Positions 7,962 through 16,654 of a stretch of 39,738 bases of DNA are shown here, piece by piece (within the stretch, counting starts at the first letter, position 1; each line of letters starts with the position of its first letter). The position numbers and the translations under genes are program-made. Origin of the DNA: Flavobacteriaceae bacterium. GTDB taxonomy: Bacteria; Bacteroidota; Bacteroidia; Flavobacteriales; Flavobacteriaceae. A model generated the notes under the pieces. That model ran no database searches. It was not told where the DNA came from and saw nothing but the letters and a program-made list of their open reading frames with translations. The stretch lies in NCBI GenBank assembly GCA_947463515.1, contig CANHRI010000023.1:1-39738 (forward strand), written 5' to 3'.

Positions 7962-8924
7962 CTAAGGGTGAAACACCACATGACTTTCGGTTTCCGTCAC
8001 TTCTAGCGTCACGGTGTGACCAAAAATCAGCGCGCGGTTATCGGCGATATGCCCTGCAGGAAAATTGTAAATTATAGGAATATGGTAATTCTTGGTAATA
8101 TCTTCAATAATTTCGAGGGCATTTTTCCCCCAAGGAATTTCGTTATCATGCATTTTGGTCATGCTTCCCACGATAATACCTTTTAGAGATTCAAGGCAAC
8201 CGTTGCGTTTTAAGTTCATTAACATACGGTCGATATGGTAAAGGTATTCGTCTAAATCCTCTAAAAACAAAATTTTATCGGTACAATCTATCGCCGAAGG
8301 AGAACCAAACAAGCTATACAAAATCGAAAGGTTCCCACCCACAAGTTGCCCTGTTGCGGTTCCTGTGCGGTTGAGGGCATCGCAGGGCAAATGGTATTCC
8401 AACGTTTCGCCAAACAAAACTTGGCGAAGCGACTCTTTGGCGGCAGCACTTGCCTTGGCATTGACCGGCATAATCCCATGGATGGATTGCACTCCCAACG
8501 TATTCAAATGGCTGTGCAAAACCGTAACATCACTAAATCCGACAACCCATTTGGGATGTTTCAAAAATTGGGTAAAATCCAATAAGTCGATCATCCGAAC
8601 CGTTCCGTAACCGCCCCGCACGCACCAAATCATTTTGATATTGGGATTGTCCATCGCGGCTTGAAAATCGGCCGCACGTTCAGCGTCTGTTCCCGCCAAT
8701 TGATAATGGTCTAGTCCGATGGTCTTACCGATAACCACTTCGAGTCCAAGGCTTTTCAACCACGTGATGGCTGGGCCAAGATTATCGTCTAAATTTTTAC
8801 GGGCTGTAGCCACAATCGCTACGGTATCGCCTTTTTGTAGGGAAGGAGGTGTTATCATTTTTCGTTGTGCCAATAGGTTGGATGAACAAATCGTCACCCA
8901 CAAAAATAGAATTAGTGGTTTCAT
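7962..8924 (-). CDS. LD-carboxypeptidase (peptidase S66, LdcA-like), exported
   Basis: LD-carboxypeptidases cleave the terminal D-Ala from peptidoglycan tetrapeptides during murein recycling. The 320-residue product has the S66 features: GGYGTVR (104-110), the nucleophile region GFSDVT with Ser131, VGGNLSIL (196-202), a Glu in FLEDLDEY (Glu222) and a His in PAGHIADN (His292), consistent with a Ser-Glu-His triad. The start at 8924 gives a 20-residue signal peptide (MKPLILFLWVTICSSNLLAQ); the frame extends to 8996 but would run into the metG promoter. An exported form implies action in the periplasm, unlike the cytosolic E. coli enzyme. It is divergent from metG and 88 nt upstream of the four-helix bundle gene. 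Confidence 0.88.
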   Translation of the reverse strand: MKPLILFLWVTICSSNLLAQRKMITPPSLQKGDTVAIVATARKNLDDNLGPAITWLKSLGLEVVIGKTIGLDHYQLAGTDAERAADFQAAMDNPNIKMIWCVRGGYGTVRMIDLLDFTQFLKHPKWVVGFSDVTVLHSHLNTLGVQSIHGIMPVNAKASAAAKESLRQVLFGETLEYHLPCDALNRTGTATGQLVGGNLSILYSLFGSPSAIDCTDKILFLEDLDEYLYHIDRMLMNLKRNGCLESLKGIIVGSMTKMHDNEIPWGKNALEIIEDITKNYHIPIIYNFPAGHIADNRALIFGHTVTLEVTETESHVVFHP

Positions 8925-8985
8925 TCGCCAGAATGCTTCGGGCAAATATAAGAAACTATATGTTCGTGATTTTGGGCAAATGCCG

Positions 8986-8993
8986 TACTTTTG
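8986..8993 (+). promoter_or_regulatory. Putative -7 element of metG (TACTTTTG)
   Basis: This matches TAnnTTTG 23 nt before the metG start. At the expected -33 distance there is TTCG rather than TTG (8963-8966), so the upstream half is weak. Confidence 0.5.
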
Positions 8994-9016
8994 CAAAAAT
9001 TTAGTACCTCATCGCA

Positions 9017-11074
9017 ATGTCTGATTTTCCAAAACGCTATACCGTTACTGCGGCTTTACCCTACACAAACGGTCCTATTCACATTGGTCACTTGGCTGGC
9101 GTTTATGTTCCTGCCGATATTTATGCGCGTTACCTTCGTTTACAAGGGCGCGATGTGGCGTTTATGTGTGGAAGCGACGAGCATGGAGTGGCTATCTCGA
9201 TGAAAGCCAAAAAAGAAGGCATTACCCCCCAAGAAGTAATTGATAAATACGATGGCATCATCAAGCAATCGTTTGCTGATTTTGGAATTTCCTTCGATAA
9301 TTATTCGCGTACCTCCGCAAAAATTCACCATGAAACTGCGGCTGCATTTTTTAAAAAACTGTACGAACAAGGCGATTTTATTGAAGAAACGACCGAACAA
9401 TTGTATGATGAAAAAGCCAACCAATTTCTAGCCGATCGTTTTGTGACCGGTACGTGTCCCAAATGCGGCCATACCGAGGCTTATGGGGATCAATGTGAAA
9501 AATGTGGGTCTTCGTTGAACGCTACCGATTTGATCCATCCAAAATCGACGATCACGGGGAGCACACCGATTTTGAAAGCAACAAAACACTGGTTTTTACC
9601 CCTAGATCGCTATGAAAATTTCTTGAAAGAATGGATTTTAGAGGGCCATAAAAACGACTGGAAACCGAACGTTTATGGTCAGGTCAAATCTTGGATTGAC
9701 GACGGTTTAAAACCCCGTGCGGTCACCCGCGATTTGGATTGGGGCATTGATGTTCCTGTTCCCGGAGCGGAGGGAAAAAAATTATACGTATGGTTTGATG
9801 CTCCCATTGGTTACATCTCAGCTACCAAAGAATGGGCGCAAAAAACAGGTAAAGATTGGGAACCCTATTGGAAAGATCACGACACCAAATTGGTGCATTT
9901 TATAGGTAAGGATAACATTGTTTTTCATTGCATTATTTTCCCCGCAATGTTGAAAGCTGAAGGTAGTTTTATCCTTCCCGACAATGTACCTGCCAATGAA
10001 TTTTTAAACCTAGAAGGCAACAAACTTTCGACCTCCAAAAACTGGGCGGTTTGGTTGCATGAATACCTTTTGGAATTTCCTGGCAAACAAGATGCTTTGC
10101 GGTATGCCTTAACCGCAAATGCACCTGAAACCAAAGACAATGATTTTACCTGGAAAGATTTCCAAGCACGAAACAACAATGAGTTGGTAGCCATTTTTGG
10201 GAACTTTATCAATCGTGTGGTAGTGTTAACGCAAAAATACTATCAAGGTGTAGTCCCAACACCCCATGCATTTACGGAAGTGGACACCCAAGTGTTGACC
10301 GAATTAAAGGCTTATCCCGCAGTTATTGCTAGTTCTATTGAAAGGTACCGTTTTCGGGAAGCCCAAGGCGAATTGATGAATGTGGCGCGTTTAGGGAATA
10401 AATATTTGGCTGACGAAGAGCCTTGGAAAATGATCAAAACCGATCCCGAGCGCGTGCAAACACAACTTTACATTGCCTTACAAGTGGCTTCCGCATTGGG
10501 GTATTTATCGGAACCCTTTTTACCCTTCACCGCCCAAAAACTTCGCTCGATGTTGCGCATTGATGCCGAGGGTTGGGATACTGTATTTGCACAGGAAACT
10601 CTTTTACCTGCGGGACATGAAATTGGGCAGGCTGAGCTGTTATTCGCCCAAATCGAAGACGAAGCTATTCAACAACAAATCGACAAATTAGAAGCGACCA
10701 AAAAATCAAATACCATGACAAATCCGGAAGTTACCCCTCAGAAAGAAACCGCTACTTTTGACGATTTTTCCAAAATGGATTTGCGTGTGGGTACGATTAT
10801 TGAAGCAGAAAAAATGCCTAAAGCCGACAAACTTTTGGTGTTGAAAGTAGATACTGGCCTGGATGTTCGTACCATTGTGTCGGGTATTGCCGAACATTTT
10901 ACTCCTGAAGAAGTCGTTGGAAAACGAGTGACGGTATTGGTCAATTTGGCCCCAAGAGCGTTACGCGGTGTAGAAAGTCAGGGCATGTTGCTACTCACCC
11001 AAAACACCGAAGGCCAATTGGTATTTGTGAATCCCGATGCAGAAGGGGTAGCGAATGGAGCGACGATTAGTTAG
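9017..11074 (+). CDS. metG: Methionyl-tRNA synthetase with C-terminal tRNA-binding domain
   Basis: MetG charges tRNA-Met with methionine. The 685-residue protein has the HIGH motif at 22-25 (IHIGHLAG), a CxxC zinc knuckle pair (CPKCGH ... CEKCGS), and the second class I signature as KLSTS at 336-340 in place of KMSKS. After the anticodon-binding helical domain, residues from about 580 ([20 protein letters not shown]) form the appended EMAP-II/Trbp111-like tRNA-binding domain that also mediates dimerisation. The ATG at 9017 gives [20 protein letters not shown], the usual beginning. The HAD gene starts one nucleotide after its stop, so metG heads a three-gene unit. Confidence 0.97.
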   Translation: MSDFPKRYTVTAALPYTNGPIHIGHLAGVYVPADIYARYLRLQGRDVAFMCGSDEHGVAISMKAKKEGITPQEVIDKYDGIIKQSFADFGISFDNYSRTSAKIHHETAAAFFKKLYEQGDFIEETTEQLYDEKANQFLADRFVTGTCPKCGHTEAYGDQCEKCGSSLNATDLIHPKSTITGSTPILKATKHWFLPLDRYENFLKEWILEGHKNDWKPNVYGQVKSWIDDGLKPRAVTRDLDWGIDVPVPGAEGKKLYVWFDAPIGYISATKEWAQKTGKDWEPYWKDHDTKLVHFIGKDNIVFHCIIFPAMLKAEGSFILPDNVPANEFLNLEGNKLSTSKNWAVWLHEYLLEFPGKQDALRYALTANAPETKDNDFTWKDFQARNNNELVAIFGNFINRVVVLTQKYYQGVVPTPHAFTEVDTQVLTELKAYPAVIASSIERYRFREAQGELMNVARLGNKYLADEEPWKMIKTDPERVQTQLYIALQVASALGYLSEPFLPFTAQKLRSMLRIDAEGWDTVFAQETLLPAGHEIGQAELLFAQIEDEAIQQQIDKLEATKKSNTMTNPEVTPQKETATFDDFSKMDLRVGTIIEAEKMPKADKLLVLKVDTGLDVRTIVSGIAEHFTPEEVVGKRVTVLVNLAPRALRGVESQGMLLLTQNTEGQLVFVNPDAEGVANGATIS

Positions 11075-11075
11075 T

Positions 11076-11765
11076 ATGAGTACTCCTATTCTAGCCTTTG
11101 ACGCCGACGACACCTTATGGCATAACGAACCTTTTTTTGATGAGGCACAAGATCGTTTTTGTGAACTGTTTCAGGATTACACCTCCAAACAAGAATTGCA
11201 GCAATTGATTCTTCAGCATCAAGTGAAAAACCTTCCCTTGTATGGCTTTGGCATCAAGGCATTTATGCTTTCAATGATGGAATCGGCACTTGAGCTAACC
11301 CACCAGCAGTTGTCGGGAGCAGCCACAGCGAGTATTATTCAGATTGGAAAAGATTTGTTGCAGCAGCCTGTAGAACTCTTACCCGAAGTAGAAACTGTTT
11401 TGCAACAGTTGAAAGCGGCCGACTATCGATTGGTTGTGGCGACCAAAGGAGATTTGAAAGACCAACATCGTAAACTTCACGATTCGGGACTGGGTCATTA
11501 TTTTCACCATATCGAAGTAATGAGTGATAAAACCGTTTTGGATTATCAAAAAATGTTAGGTCGTTTGGATATAGACACAACCCATTTTGTGATGATTGGA
11601 AACTCACTGAAATCAGATGTTTTGCCTGTGTTAGAACTAGGGGGAACAGCCTTTCATATTCCGTATCACACGACTTGGGCCTATGAAAAAATTGATTTTG
11701 AGGTCAAGCATCCCAATTTTCGGGCCTTATCTTCCATTACCGAAATACTTCCCTTTTTTGTATGA
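11076..11765 (+). CDS. HAD-family hydrolase (phosphatase-like)
   Basis: A 229-residue haloacid-dehalogenase-type protein. Motif I is FDADDTLW (nucleophile Asp9, acid/base Asp11), motif II is VVATKGD (Thr), the conserved Lys is in SDKTVLDY, and motif III is MIGNSLKSDV. The helical insert after motif I marks a C1-capped HAD, usually small-molecule phosphatases. The substrate cannot be predicted. The ATG at 11076 lies one base after metG's stop; an upstream in-frame ATG inside metG (11055) is less likely. Its stop overlaps the next start (ATGA at 11762-11765), so translation of the two is probably coupled. Confidence 0.88.
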   Translation: MSTPILAFDADDTLWHNEPFFDEAQDRFCELFQDYTSKQELQQLILQHQVKNLPLYGFGIKAFMLSMMESALELTHQQLSGAATASIIQIGKDLLQQPVELLPEVETVLQQLKAADYRLVVATKGDLKDQHRKLHDSGLGHYFHHIEVMSDKTVLDYQKMLGRLDIDTTHFVMIGNSLKSDVLPVLELGGTAFHIPYHTTWAYEKIDFEVKHPNFRALSSITEILPFFV

Positions 11766-12394
11766 TTACAAAAACAAAAATAGCGCTAGCTACTTGGAAT
11801 CGTCGGGAGCATTTTGAATTCTTTTCGCAAATGGAAGAGCCTTTTTATGGAATGACCAGTCGAGTGGATTGCACAAAGGCGTATGAAAAAGCGAAAACAT
11901 TAGGCATCTCTTTTTTTATTTATTATTTGCATAAAACCTTGACAGCGGTTAATGCCTGTGAACCCTTTCGATGGCGTATAATCGACAATGAACCGTGGTG
12001 TTTTGATCGCATTGATGCTTCGGCTACCATTATGCGCAAAGACGAAACTTTTGGTTTTTCGTGGATGGAATATCATCCGGATATACTGGTGTTTGAAAAA
12101 AAAGCCCAAGCCGAAATCGACCGTATTCAAGGCACAACGGGCTTGCTTACACGTAGCTTCCCCGATGAAAATTTAATTCATTTTTCAAGTATCCCTTGGG
12201 TGGATTTTGAAGGACTATCGCATGCCCGTGGTTTTAGTTATCCCGATAGTTGTCCAAAGATTTCTTTTGGGAAAATGACCGAAAAAGAGGGGTGTAAAAC
12301 GATGCCTGTTGCGGTGCATGTGCATCATGGGTTAGTCGACGGTATTCATGTAGGCCGCTTCCTAGATACGCTACAAGCGTTGTTAAATGGCTAA
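11762..12394 (+). CDS. Chloramphenicol acetyltransferase (CatA)-family protein
   Basis: A 210-residue protein of the CATase family, trimeric acyl-CoA-dependent O-acetyltransferases. Near the C-terminus MPVAVHVHHGLVDGIHVGRF matches the catalytic region (HHxxxDG, catalytic His189 and structural Asp), and the N-terminal WNRREHFEFF matches the usual opening. Whether it acts on chloramphenicol cannot be told: chromosomal copies in Bacteroidota are common and often of unknown substrate. It is the third gene of the metG unit with an ATGA overlap to the HAD gene, which argues for an old housekeeping location rather than a mobile resistance gene. Its stop overlaps the stop region of the convergent gene by 4 bp. 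Confidence 0.87.
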   Translation: MITKTKIALATWNRREHFEFFSQMEEPFYGMTSRVDCTKAYEKAKTLGISFFIYYLHKTLTAVNACEPFRWRIIDNEPWCFDRIDASATIMRKDETFGFSWMEYHPDILVFEKKAQAEIDRIQGTTGLLTRSFPDENLIHFSSIPWVDFEGLSHARGFSYPDSCPKISFGKMTEKEGCKTMPVAVHVHHGLVDGIHVGRFLDTLQALLNG

Positions 12395-12834
12395 TTAATA
12401 AAGGTCCAATTCAGTCCGTCGCTAATCACTATCACCGTTCGGTTGCTCCCTTCGAACATGTACACTTGATTGGTTCCAACCGTTGAATTTTTTGGAAAAA
12501 ACATTCCTGCTGTGGTCGTTAACTGCGCCGTAACACTGTTTTGAATGTTTCGAATCACATACACCCGTCCTGGAAAAGTTACAGGACTAGGCAATTGAAA
12601 CTTATCATCGGTGGCTTGAGGCACTAAAGAGATATAAACGCCATCATTAATTGGAATAGCTGCTCCCCCATTGCCCGAACCGTTCCCCGTTAGGGTTACC
12701 GTTTTTACCGAAAGGTTCCCGTTAATGTCGAGTGTGCTTAAGGGATTGGTCGTGTTGATGCCCACTTGTGCCTGCAACTGCAAGCTGGCAAACCCCAACA
12801 ATAATCCGCTAATGATGACTCGAAATGCACGCAT
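12391..12834 (-). CDS. Secreted hypothetical protein with VGINTTNP motif
   Basis: A 147-residue product beginning with a signal peptide (to about QLQAQ, residue 23). The mature start QVGINTTNPLSTLDINGNLS is a motif seen at the head of many exported Bacteroidota proteins with tail-fibre-like or beta-rich repeats. The rest is Thr/Val/Asn-rich and likely all-beta. No T9SS sorting tail, lipobox or catalytic motif is visible. It is convergent with the acetyltransferase gene and shares 4 bp with it, so no intrinsic terminator separates them. Function unknown. Confidence 0.8.
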   Translation of the reverse strand: MRAFRVIISGLLLGFASLQLQAQVGINTTNPLSTLDINGNLSVKTVTLTGNGSGNGGAAIPINDGVYISLVPQATDDKFQLPSPVTFPGRVYVIRNIQNSVTAQLTTTAGMFFPKNSTVGTNQVYMFEGSNRTVIVISDGLNWTFIN

Positions 12835-12905
12835 GCGTTTAATTTTATACTCTTTTTCTGAATAAAAGTATTAAAATAATTTTGACCAGCTAATTTTAAT
12901 TCAAC

Positions 12906-12919
12906 CGAAAACGTTTTCG
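12906..12919. promoter_or_regulatory. Perfect 14-bp palindrome CGAAAACGTTTTCG
   Basis: A perfect dyad with a CG centre, in the gap between the secreted hypothetical gene (start 12834) and the ssb terminator. LacI/GalR-type operators often have a CG centre, but no such regulator is in the window, so this is only a candidate operator for the 12834 gene. Confidence 0.35.
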
Positions 12920-12942
12920 TGTTAAAAAATAATTGGATAATT

Positions 12943-12982
12943 CCTTGAAAAACAAAACGACAGCTCCGAGGAACTGCCGTTT
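12943..12982 (-). terminator. Terminator for the ssb pair
   Basis: On the minus strand a 9-bp stem (12974-12982 with 12955-12963, one G-U pair) closes a 10-nt loop and is followed by TTTTGTTTTTC. It lies 20 nt after the stop of the downstream ssb. Confidence 0.7.
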
Positions 12983-13002
12983 CTATCGAACCTTTGCAAG
13001 GT

Positions 13003-13335
13003 TTATTTCCCGAGGAGAAGAAGTTCATTGGCTACCACTTCCGTGATGTACCGCTTTTCGCCGTTCTTATCGTCATACGAGCGATGTGTCAATTTGCCCT
13101 CCACTGCAATTTCTTTTCCCTTGACGACATACTTTTCGACGATCTCGGCCAACTTCCCCCAGGCGGTTACACGATGCCATTCGGTTTGCTCAACCTTTTC
13201 ACCCCCATCTTTGTAATACACATCGCGGGTGGCCAAGGTGAGGTTCGCCACTTTTTTCCCTTTGTCCATGGTTTTAACTTCAGGTTCTTGTCCAACGTGG
13301 CCGATTAACTGGACTTTATTTCGTAATGCACTCAT
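13003..13335 (-). CDS. ssb: Single-stranded DNA-binding protein, short paralogue A
   Basis: A 110-residue OB-fold SSB: NKVQLIGHVGQEPEVK, then WHRVTAWGKLAEIVEKYV and KGKEIAVEGKLTHRSYDDK match the family core in order. It stops right after the OB fold (ending ANELLLLGK) and lacks the Gly/Pro/Gln linker and acidic DDDIPF-like tip that canonical SSB uses to recruit repair and replication proteins. It follows a second, closely similar ssb by 37 nt on the same strand, with an AAAAAGGAAA run before the start. The pair looks like a tandem duplication. It may bind ssDNA without recruiting partners, and a full-length ssb is expected elsewhere in the genome. Confidence 0.92.
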   Translation of the reverse strand: MSALRNKVQLIGHVGQEPEVKTMDKGKKVANLTLATRDVYYKDGGEKVEQTEWHRVTAWGKLAEIVEKYVVKGKEIAVEGKLTHRSYDDKNGEKRYITEVVANELLLLGK

Positions 13336-13372
13336 ACGTTTCCTTTTTAAAAATTAATTACTTTTATCTACC

Positions 13373-13690
13373 TTACAAAAACAAGACTTCTTCCGCGACA
13401 ATTTCTGTAATGGATCGCTTGTTACCCTCTTTGTCTTCATAATTGCGGTAGGTGATTTTACCCGTAACGCCCAGCTCCTTGCCTTTGGTTACGTACTGTT
13501 CGATTAGTGAGGCTAATTTCCCCCAAGCGACGACGCGATGCCATTCCGTTTGGGTTACTTTCTCTCCTTCTTCTTTGTAGTAGACATCATTTGTTGCTAA
13601 GTTAAGATTCGCAACTTTCTTTCCCCCTTCAAAAGATTTGACTTCGGGATCTTGGCCCACATGGCCGATTAATTGAACTCGATTTTTCAT
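13373..13690 (-). CDS. ssb: Single-stranded DNA-binding protein, short paralogue B
   Basis: A 105-residue SSB whose order of motifs is the same as its neighbour's (NRVQLIGHVGQDPEVK, WHRVVAWGKLASLIEQYV, KGKELGVTGKITYRNYEDK) and which likewise ends at the OB fold (VAEEVLFL) with no acidic tail. By eye roughly two thirds of positions are identical between the two, so they arose by local duplication and then diverged. It is the upstream gene of the pair; the shared 37-nt spacer shows no promoter or terminator, so both are probably made from one transcript starting in the divergent gap 13691-13960. Confidence 0.92.
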   Translation of the reverse strand: MKNRVQLIGHVGQDPEVKSFEGGKKVANLNLATNDVYYKEEGEKVTQTEWHRVVAWGKLASLIEQYVTKGKELGVTGKITYRNYEDKEGNKRSITEIVAEEVLFL

Positions 13691-13736
13691 GGCTTCAATA
13701 ATTGGTTAAAACTTAATTTGGCTTACATCAACAGGA

Positions 13737-13744
13737 CAAAATTA
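13737..13744 (-). promoter_or_regulatory. Putative -7 element of the ssb unit (TAATTTTG)
   Basis: The minus strand reads TAATTTTG (TAnnTTTG) 46 nt upstream of the ssb start at 13690. No TTG was found at the expected -33 distance. Confidence 0.4.
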
Positions 13745-13764
13745 GGAAGTGTTGAAAGTGATAA

Positions 13765-13789
13765 TCGGTAGTGTACCATTTACTACCGA
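13765..13789. promoter_or_regulatory. 8-bp inverted repeat TCGGTAGT-N9-ACTACCGA
   Basis: Perfect 8-bp arms (13765-13772 and 13782-13789) separated by 9 nt lie in the divergent gap between ssb and the Zn-ribbon gene, just upstream of the ssb -7 candidate. The geometry suits a dimeric regulator's operator. It lacks a T-run on either side, so it is not a terminator. Confidence 0.45.
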
Positions 13790-13869
13790 ATGTAAACGTT
13801 TGTAAATAAGTATTTTGCTGTGTTTCAGGCGAGGTTGTAATGTAAGCATACATTTTACAATTTATTCGT

Positions 13870-13877
13870 TATATTTG
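13870..13877 (+). promoter_or_regulatory. Putative -7 element (TATATTTG)
   Basis: Matches TAnnTTTG 83 nt before the Zn-ribbon gene at 13961, implying a leader of about 75 nt. No TTG is found at the canonical distance. Confidence 0.35.
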
Positions 13878-13960
13878 ACTTGAAAATTGGTTCCGACTCC
13901 GTATTAGGATAGGACCCAGTTTCTGTAAAACGCCATATAACCTTTTTATAAACCACGAAA

Positions 13961-14311
13961 ATGAAACGAAATTGCCACGAATGCGGGACACCCTTGATGG
14001 GCCGCGAAGACAAAAAATTTTGCAACGATGGATGCCGCAACACATTCAACAACCGAATGAACCGCGACTGTAACAACCTCATGCGAACCGTTCACAATGC
14101 CTTGCGCCGAAATTACCGCATCTTGCGTGAACTCCATGACGAAGGAATCCCATCAATGGCCCTAGAGAAATTAGCACAACGAGGTTTTGATTTTAACTAC
14201 CTCACCCAAATAGTAATGACCAAATCCGGCGAAACCTATCGCTACGTGTACGATCAAGGCTACGTGCTTACGGAAAATTACCGTTTGCAACTCCTGCCTC
14301 CGGAGGAATAG
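13961..14311 (+). CDS. Small Zn-ribbon-like hypothetical protein
   Basis: A 116-residue basic protein. The N-terminus has four cysteines as C5-x2-C8 and C21-x3-C25 in MKRNCHECGTPLMGRED and KKFCNDGCRN, a layout suited to binding one zinc ion, as in DUF2116-like and rRNA- or DNA-binding zinc ribbons. The rest is helical with RNYRILRELHDEGI, then an aromatic FDFNYLTQIV and YRYVYDQGYVL segment. No enzyme motif. It is 15 nt upstream of the M28 peptidase on the same strand. I do not recognise a named family beyond flavobacterial hypothetical proteins; nucleic-acid binding is an inference from the zinc ribbon and the many Arg/Asn residues. Confidence 0.8.
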   Translation: MKRNCHECGTPLMGREDKKFCNDGCRNTFNNRMNRDCNNLMRTVHNALRRNYRILRELHDEGIPSMALEKLAQRGFDFNYLTQIVMTKSGETYRYVYDQGYVLTENYRLQLLPPEE

Positions 14312-14326
14312 GTTGGCCTACATACC

Positions 14327-16654
14327 ATGAAAAAGAAGTTTACCTACCTCTACGAAGCGTTATTTCTGATACTCCTCATCGGGTTGGTTTTTTATCGTCA
14401 AATGCCACAAACCTATGACGATCAAGAGCCTGCGCCCTTGGCTGAATTTTCTACGCAACGGGCCTTAGAAAAAGTACAGTACCTCTCCAAACGCCCTCAT
14501 TATGTGGGTTCCGACGATCATCCGCGGATTCAAAAATACCTGCAACAAGAACTCAAAGCCCTCGGTCTTGAACCGCAATTGCAACGCGGATTTACCCTTA
14601 CGGAAAAAGGAACGCTGGTAGAAGCCACCAATATCATGGCACGGATCAAAGGACAAAAATCCAGCAAAGCCTTGGTGCTCCTCTCGCATTACGATAGTGC
14701 CCCTCACTCGAAATCACTTGGCGCCAGCGATGATGCCTCGGGGGTAGCTACCCTTCTCGAAAGCGTTCGGGCCTTACTTTACAACAAAACGCCGCTGCAA
14801 AACGATTTGATTCTCCTCTTTACGGATGCCGAAGAATTGGGACTGAATGGCGCAGCACTCTTTGTGCCCCAACACGATTGGGCCAAAGACGTAGGACTAG
14901 TCATCAACTTTGAAGCACGTGGCACCTCGGGACCAAGCATGATGCTCATGGAAACTACCCAAGGGAATCGCGCCATGGTAGAGGCTTTTGCGGCCGCCCA
15001 AACGCCTTATCCCGTGAGTAATTCGCTGATGTATAGCATCTACAAAATGCTACCCAACGATACCGATCTCACTGTTTTTCGTGAAGCGGGAAAAATTCAA
15101 GGCTACAACTTTGCCTTTATCGACAGCCATTATAACTACCATACCGCACAAGATCATTATGCCAATCTATCGCCACTATCACTTGCCCACCAGGGAAGTT
15201 ATGTCATGGCGCTATTGACGCATTTTACACAACGGGATTTACGAACGCTTGAACATCCCGAGGAAGACGTGTATTTCTCAATTCCGTTTGGATTTGTGCA
15301 TTATCCTTTTGCGTGGAATTGGCCGTTGGTCCTCCTTACAGCCATTCTTTTGTTTGCCTTCACGTTCATCGGACTCGGGAAACACGTTTTGCGCATTGAT
15401 GAAGTGGTTAAAGGATTTATTCCCATGGTGCTTACGCTTTTTGTTGCTGGATTGGTCGCGTGGGGTATCGCTACCCTTTTGCCCTGGATCTATCCCGATG
15501 CCGCCACGATACTGCAAGGGTTTACATATAACGGCCACGACTATATCCATGCGTGTATTGCCTTGACCCTTGGAATTTGTTTCTGGATTTACCGCAAAGA
15601 AACCAGTCGTTTTGCCGAAATGAACCGCCTTTTTGCAGGAATTTTTCTTTGGATTATCCTCGGAATGGGACTCGCCTGGAAATTACCCGGCGCCTCGTTT
15701 TTACTACTTCCCGTTTTGGGATCAACGCTTATGTTGGGCGCTTTTGTACTCATCCAACAATCCAAAGGACTGTGGAATTTAATAATGGCACTGCCAGCCT
15801 TGTTTTTGTTGGTGCCTTTAATTCCTTTATTCCCTGTAGGATTAGGATTGAAAATACTTCCCGGCGCGGCGGTACTTACCGTACTTACTTTTGTGCTTCT
15901 TCTACCTATTTTGGGCGCTTTTCCGTATAAATCCCGTTGGGCCTTTGTTTGCCTCCTCATAGGTATTGCCTTTTTGGGAAAAGCCCACTGGAACGCTTCG
16001 TTTACTTCGGCCAAAGCACGTCCCAATAGCTTATTGTATGTTTTCGACGCCTCGCAAAAAAAGGCCTATTGGACAACCTATGACGAGCGCCCCGATGCCT
16101 GGAATCAAGCCTTTTTATCGAAACAACCCCAATCGGCAGGGCCATTAAACCGCAATGCATTGTACAGCAAGTATGGAACTGCCTTCCGATGGATGCATCC
16201 AGCGCCTGTATATGCCTTGAAAGGACCTTCTATTATATTTGAACGGGATACGGTAAAGGGCAATCGTCGTTTTTATCAAATTCGAATTACCCCCCAACGT
16301 CGGGTAAACCGCTATGATATTTTCCTCAAAAATCAAGTGCCCCTTGCGCATGTGAAAGCCAATGGGGTTCGACCGCTAACCTATACCTCCAAAATTGGCG
16401 GACAAGCCTCCCATAAACTGCTCAGTTATTATGTTACCCGCAACCAACCCTTAGTGTTCTCGTTTGATGTTCCCGTGGGCGTTGAACCCCAATTGGAATT
16501 GATGGAAAGTTCGTTTGACTTGCTTGAGCAACCCCGTATGGGCGTGCCACCGCGTCCGAAAAACACACTTCCTATGCCTTTTGTATTGAATGATGCTGTC
16601 GTGCTAATACAACCCGTGCAACCCACTCCACCACCTATTCCTGCGCAACCATGA
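14327..16654 (+). CDS. Membrane-bound M28 zinc aminopeptidase
   Basis: A 775-residue membrane protease. An N-terminal membrane segment (about 10-23) is followed by a lumenal M28 peptidase domain with the di-zinc ligands in order: His121 in LLSHYDSAP, Asp135 in GASDDASGV, Glu169/Glu170 in TDAEELGL, Glu196 in INFEARG and the His of NYHTAQD. From about residue 330 there are several transmembrane helices (PFAWNWPLVLLTAILLFAF and later segments) and then a soluble C-terminal beta-rich domain ending in a Pro-rich tail. This arrangement resembles vacuolar PFF1-type and bacterial M28 membrane peptidases. It probably trims peptides on the periplasmic side. Its stop overlaps the next start (ATGA at 16651-16654). 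Confidence 0.9.
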   Translation: MKKKFTYLYEALFLILLIGLVFYRQMPQTYDDQEPAPLAEFSTQRALEKVQYLSKRPHYVGSDDHPRIQKYLQQELKALGLEPQLQRGFTLTEKGTLVEATNIMARIKGQKSSKALVLLSHYDSAPHSKSLGASDDASGVATLLESVRALLYNKTPLQNDLILLFTDAEELGLNGAALFVPQHDWAKDVGLVINFEARGTSGPSMMLMETTQGNRAMVEAFAAAQTPYPVSNSLMYSIYKMLPNDTDLTVFREAGKIQGYNFAFIDSHYNYHTAQDHYANLSPLSLAHQGSYVMALLTHFTQRDLRTLEHPEEDVYFSIPFGFVHYPFAWNWPLVLLTAILLFAFTFIGLGKHVLRIDEVVKGFIPMVLTLFVAGLVAWGIATLLPWIYPDAATILQGFTYNGHDYIHACIALTLGICFWIYRKETSRFAEMNRLFAGIFLWIILGMGLAWKLPGASFLLLPVLGSTLMLGAFVLIQQSKGLWNLIMALPALFLLVPLIPLFPVGLGLKILPGAAVLTVLTFVLLLPILGAFPYKSRWAFVCLLIGIAFLGKAHWNASFTSAKARPNSLLYVFDASQKKAYWTTYDERPDAWNQAFLSKQPQSAGPLNRNALYSKYGTAFRWMHPAPVYALKGPSIIFERDTVKGNRRFYQIRITPQRRVNRYDIFLKNQVPLAHVKANGVRPLTYTSKIGGQASHKLLSYYVTRNQPLVFSFDVPVGVEPQLELMESSFDLLEQPRMGVPPRPKNTLPMPFVLNDAVVLIQPVQPTPPPIPAQP

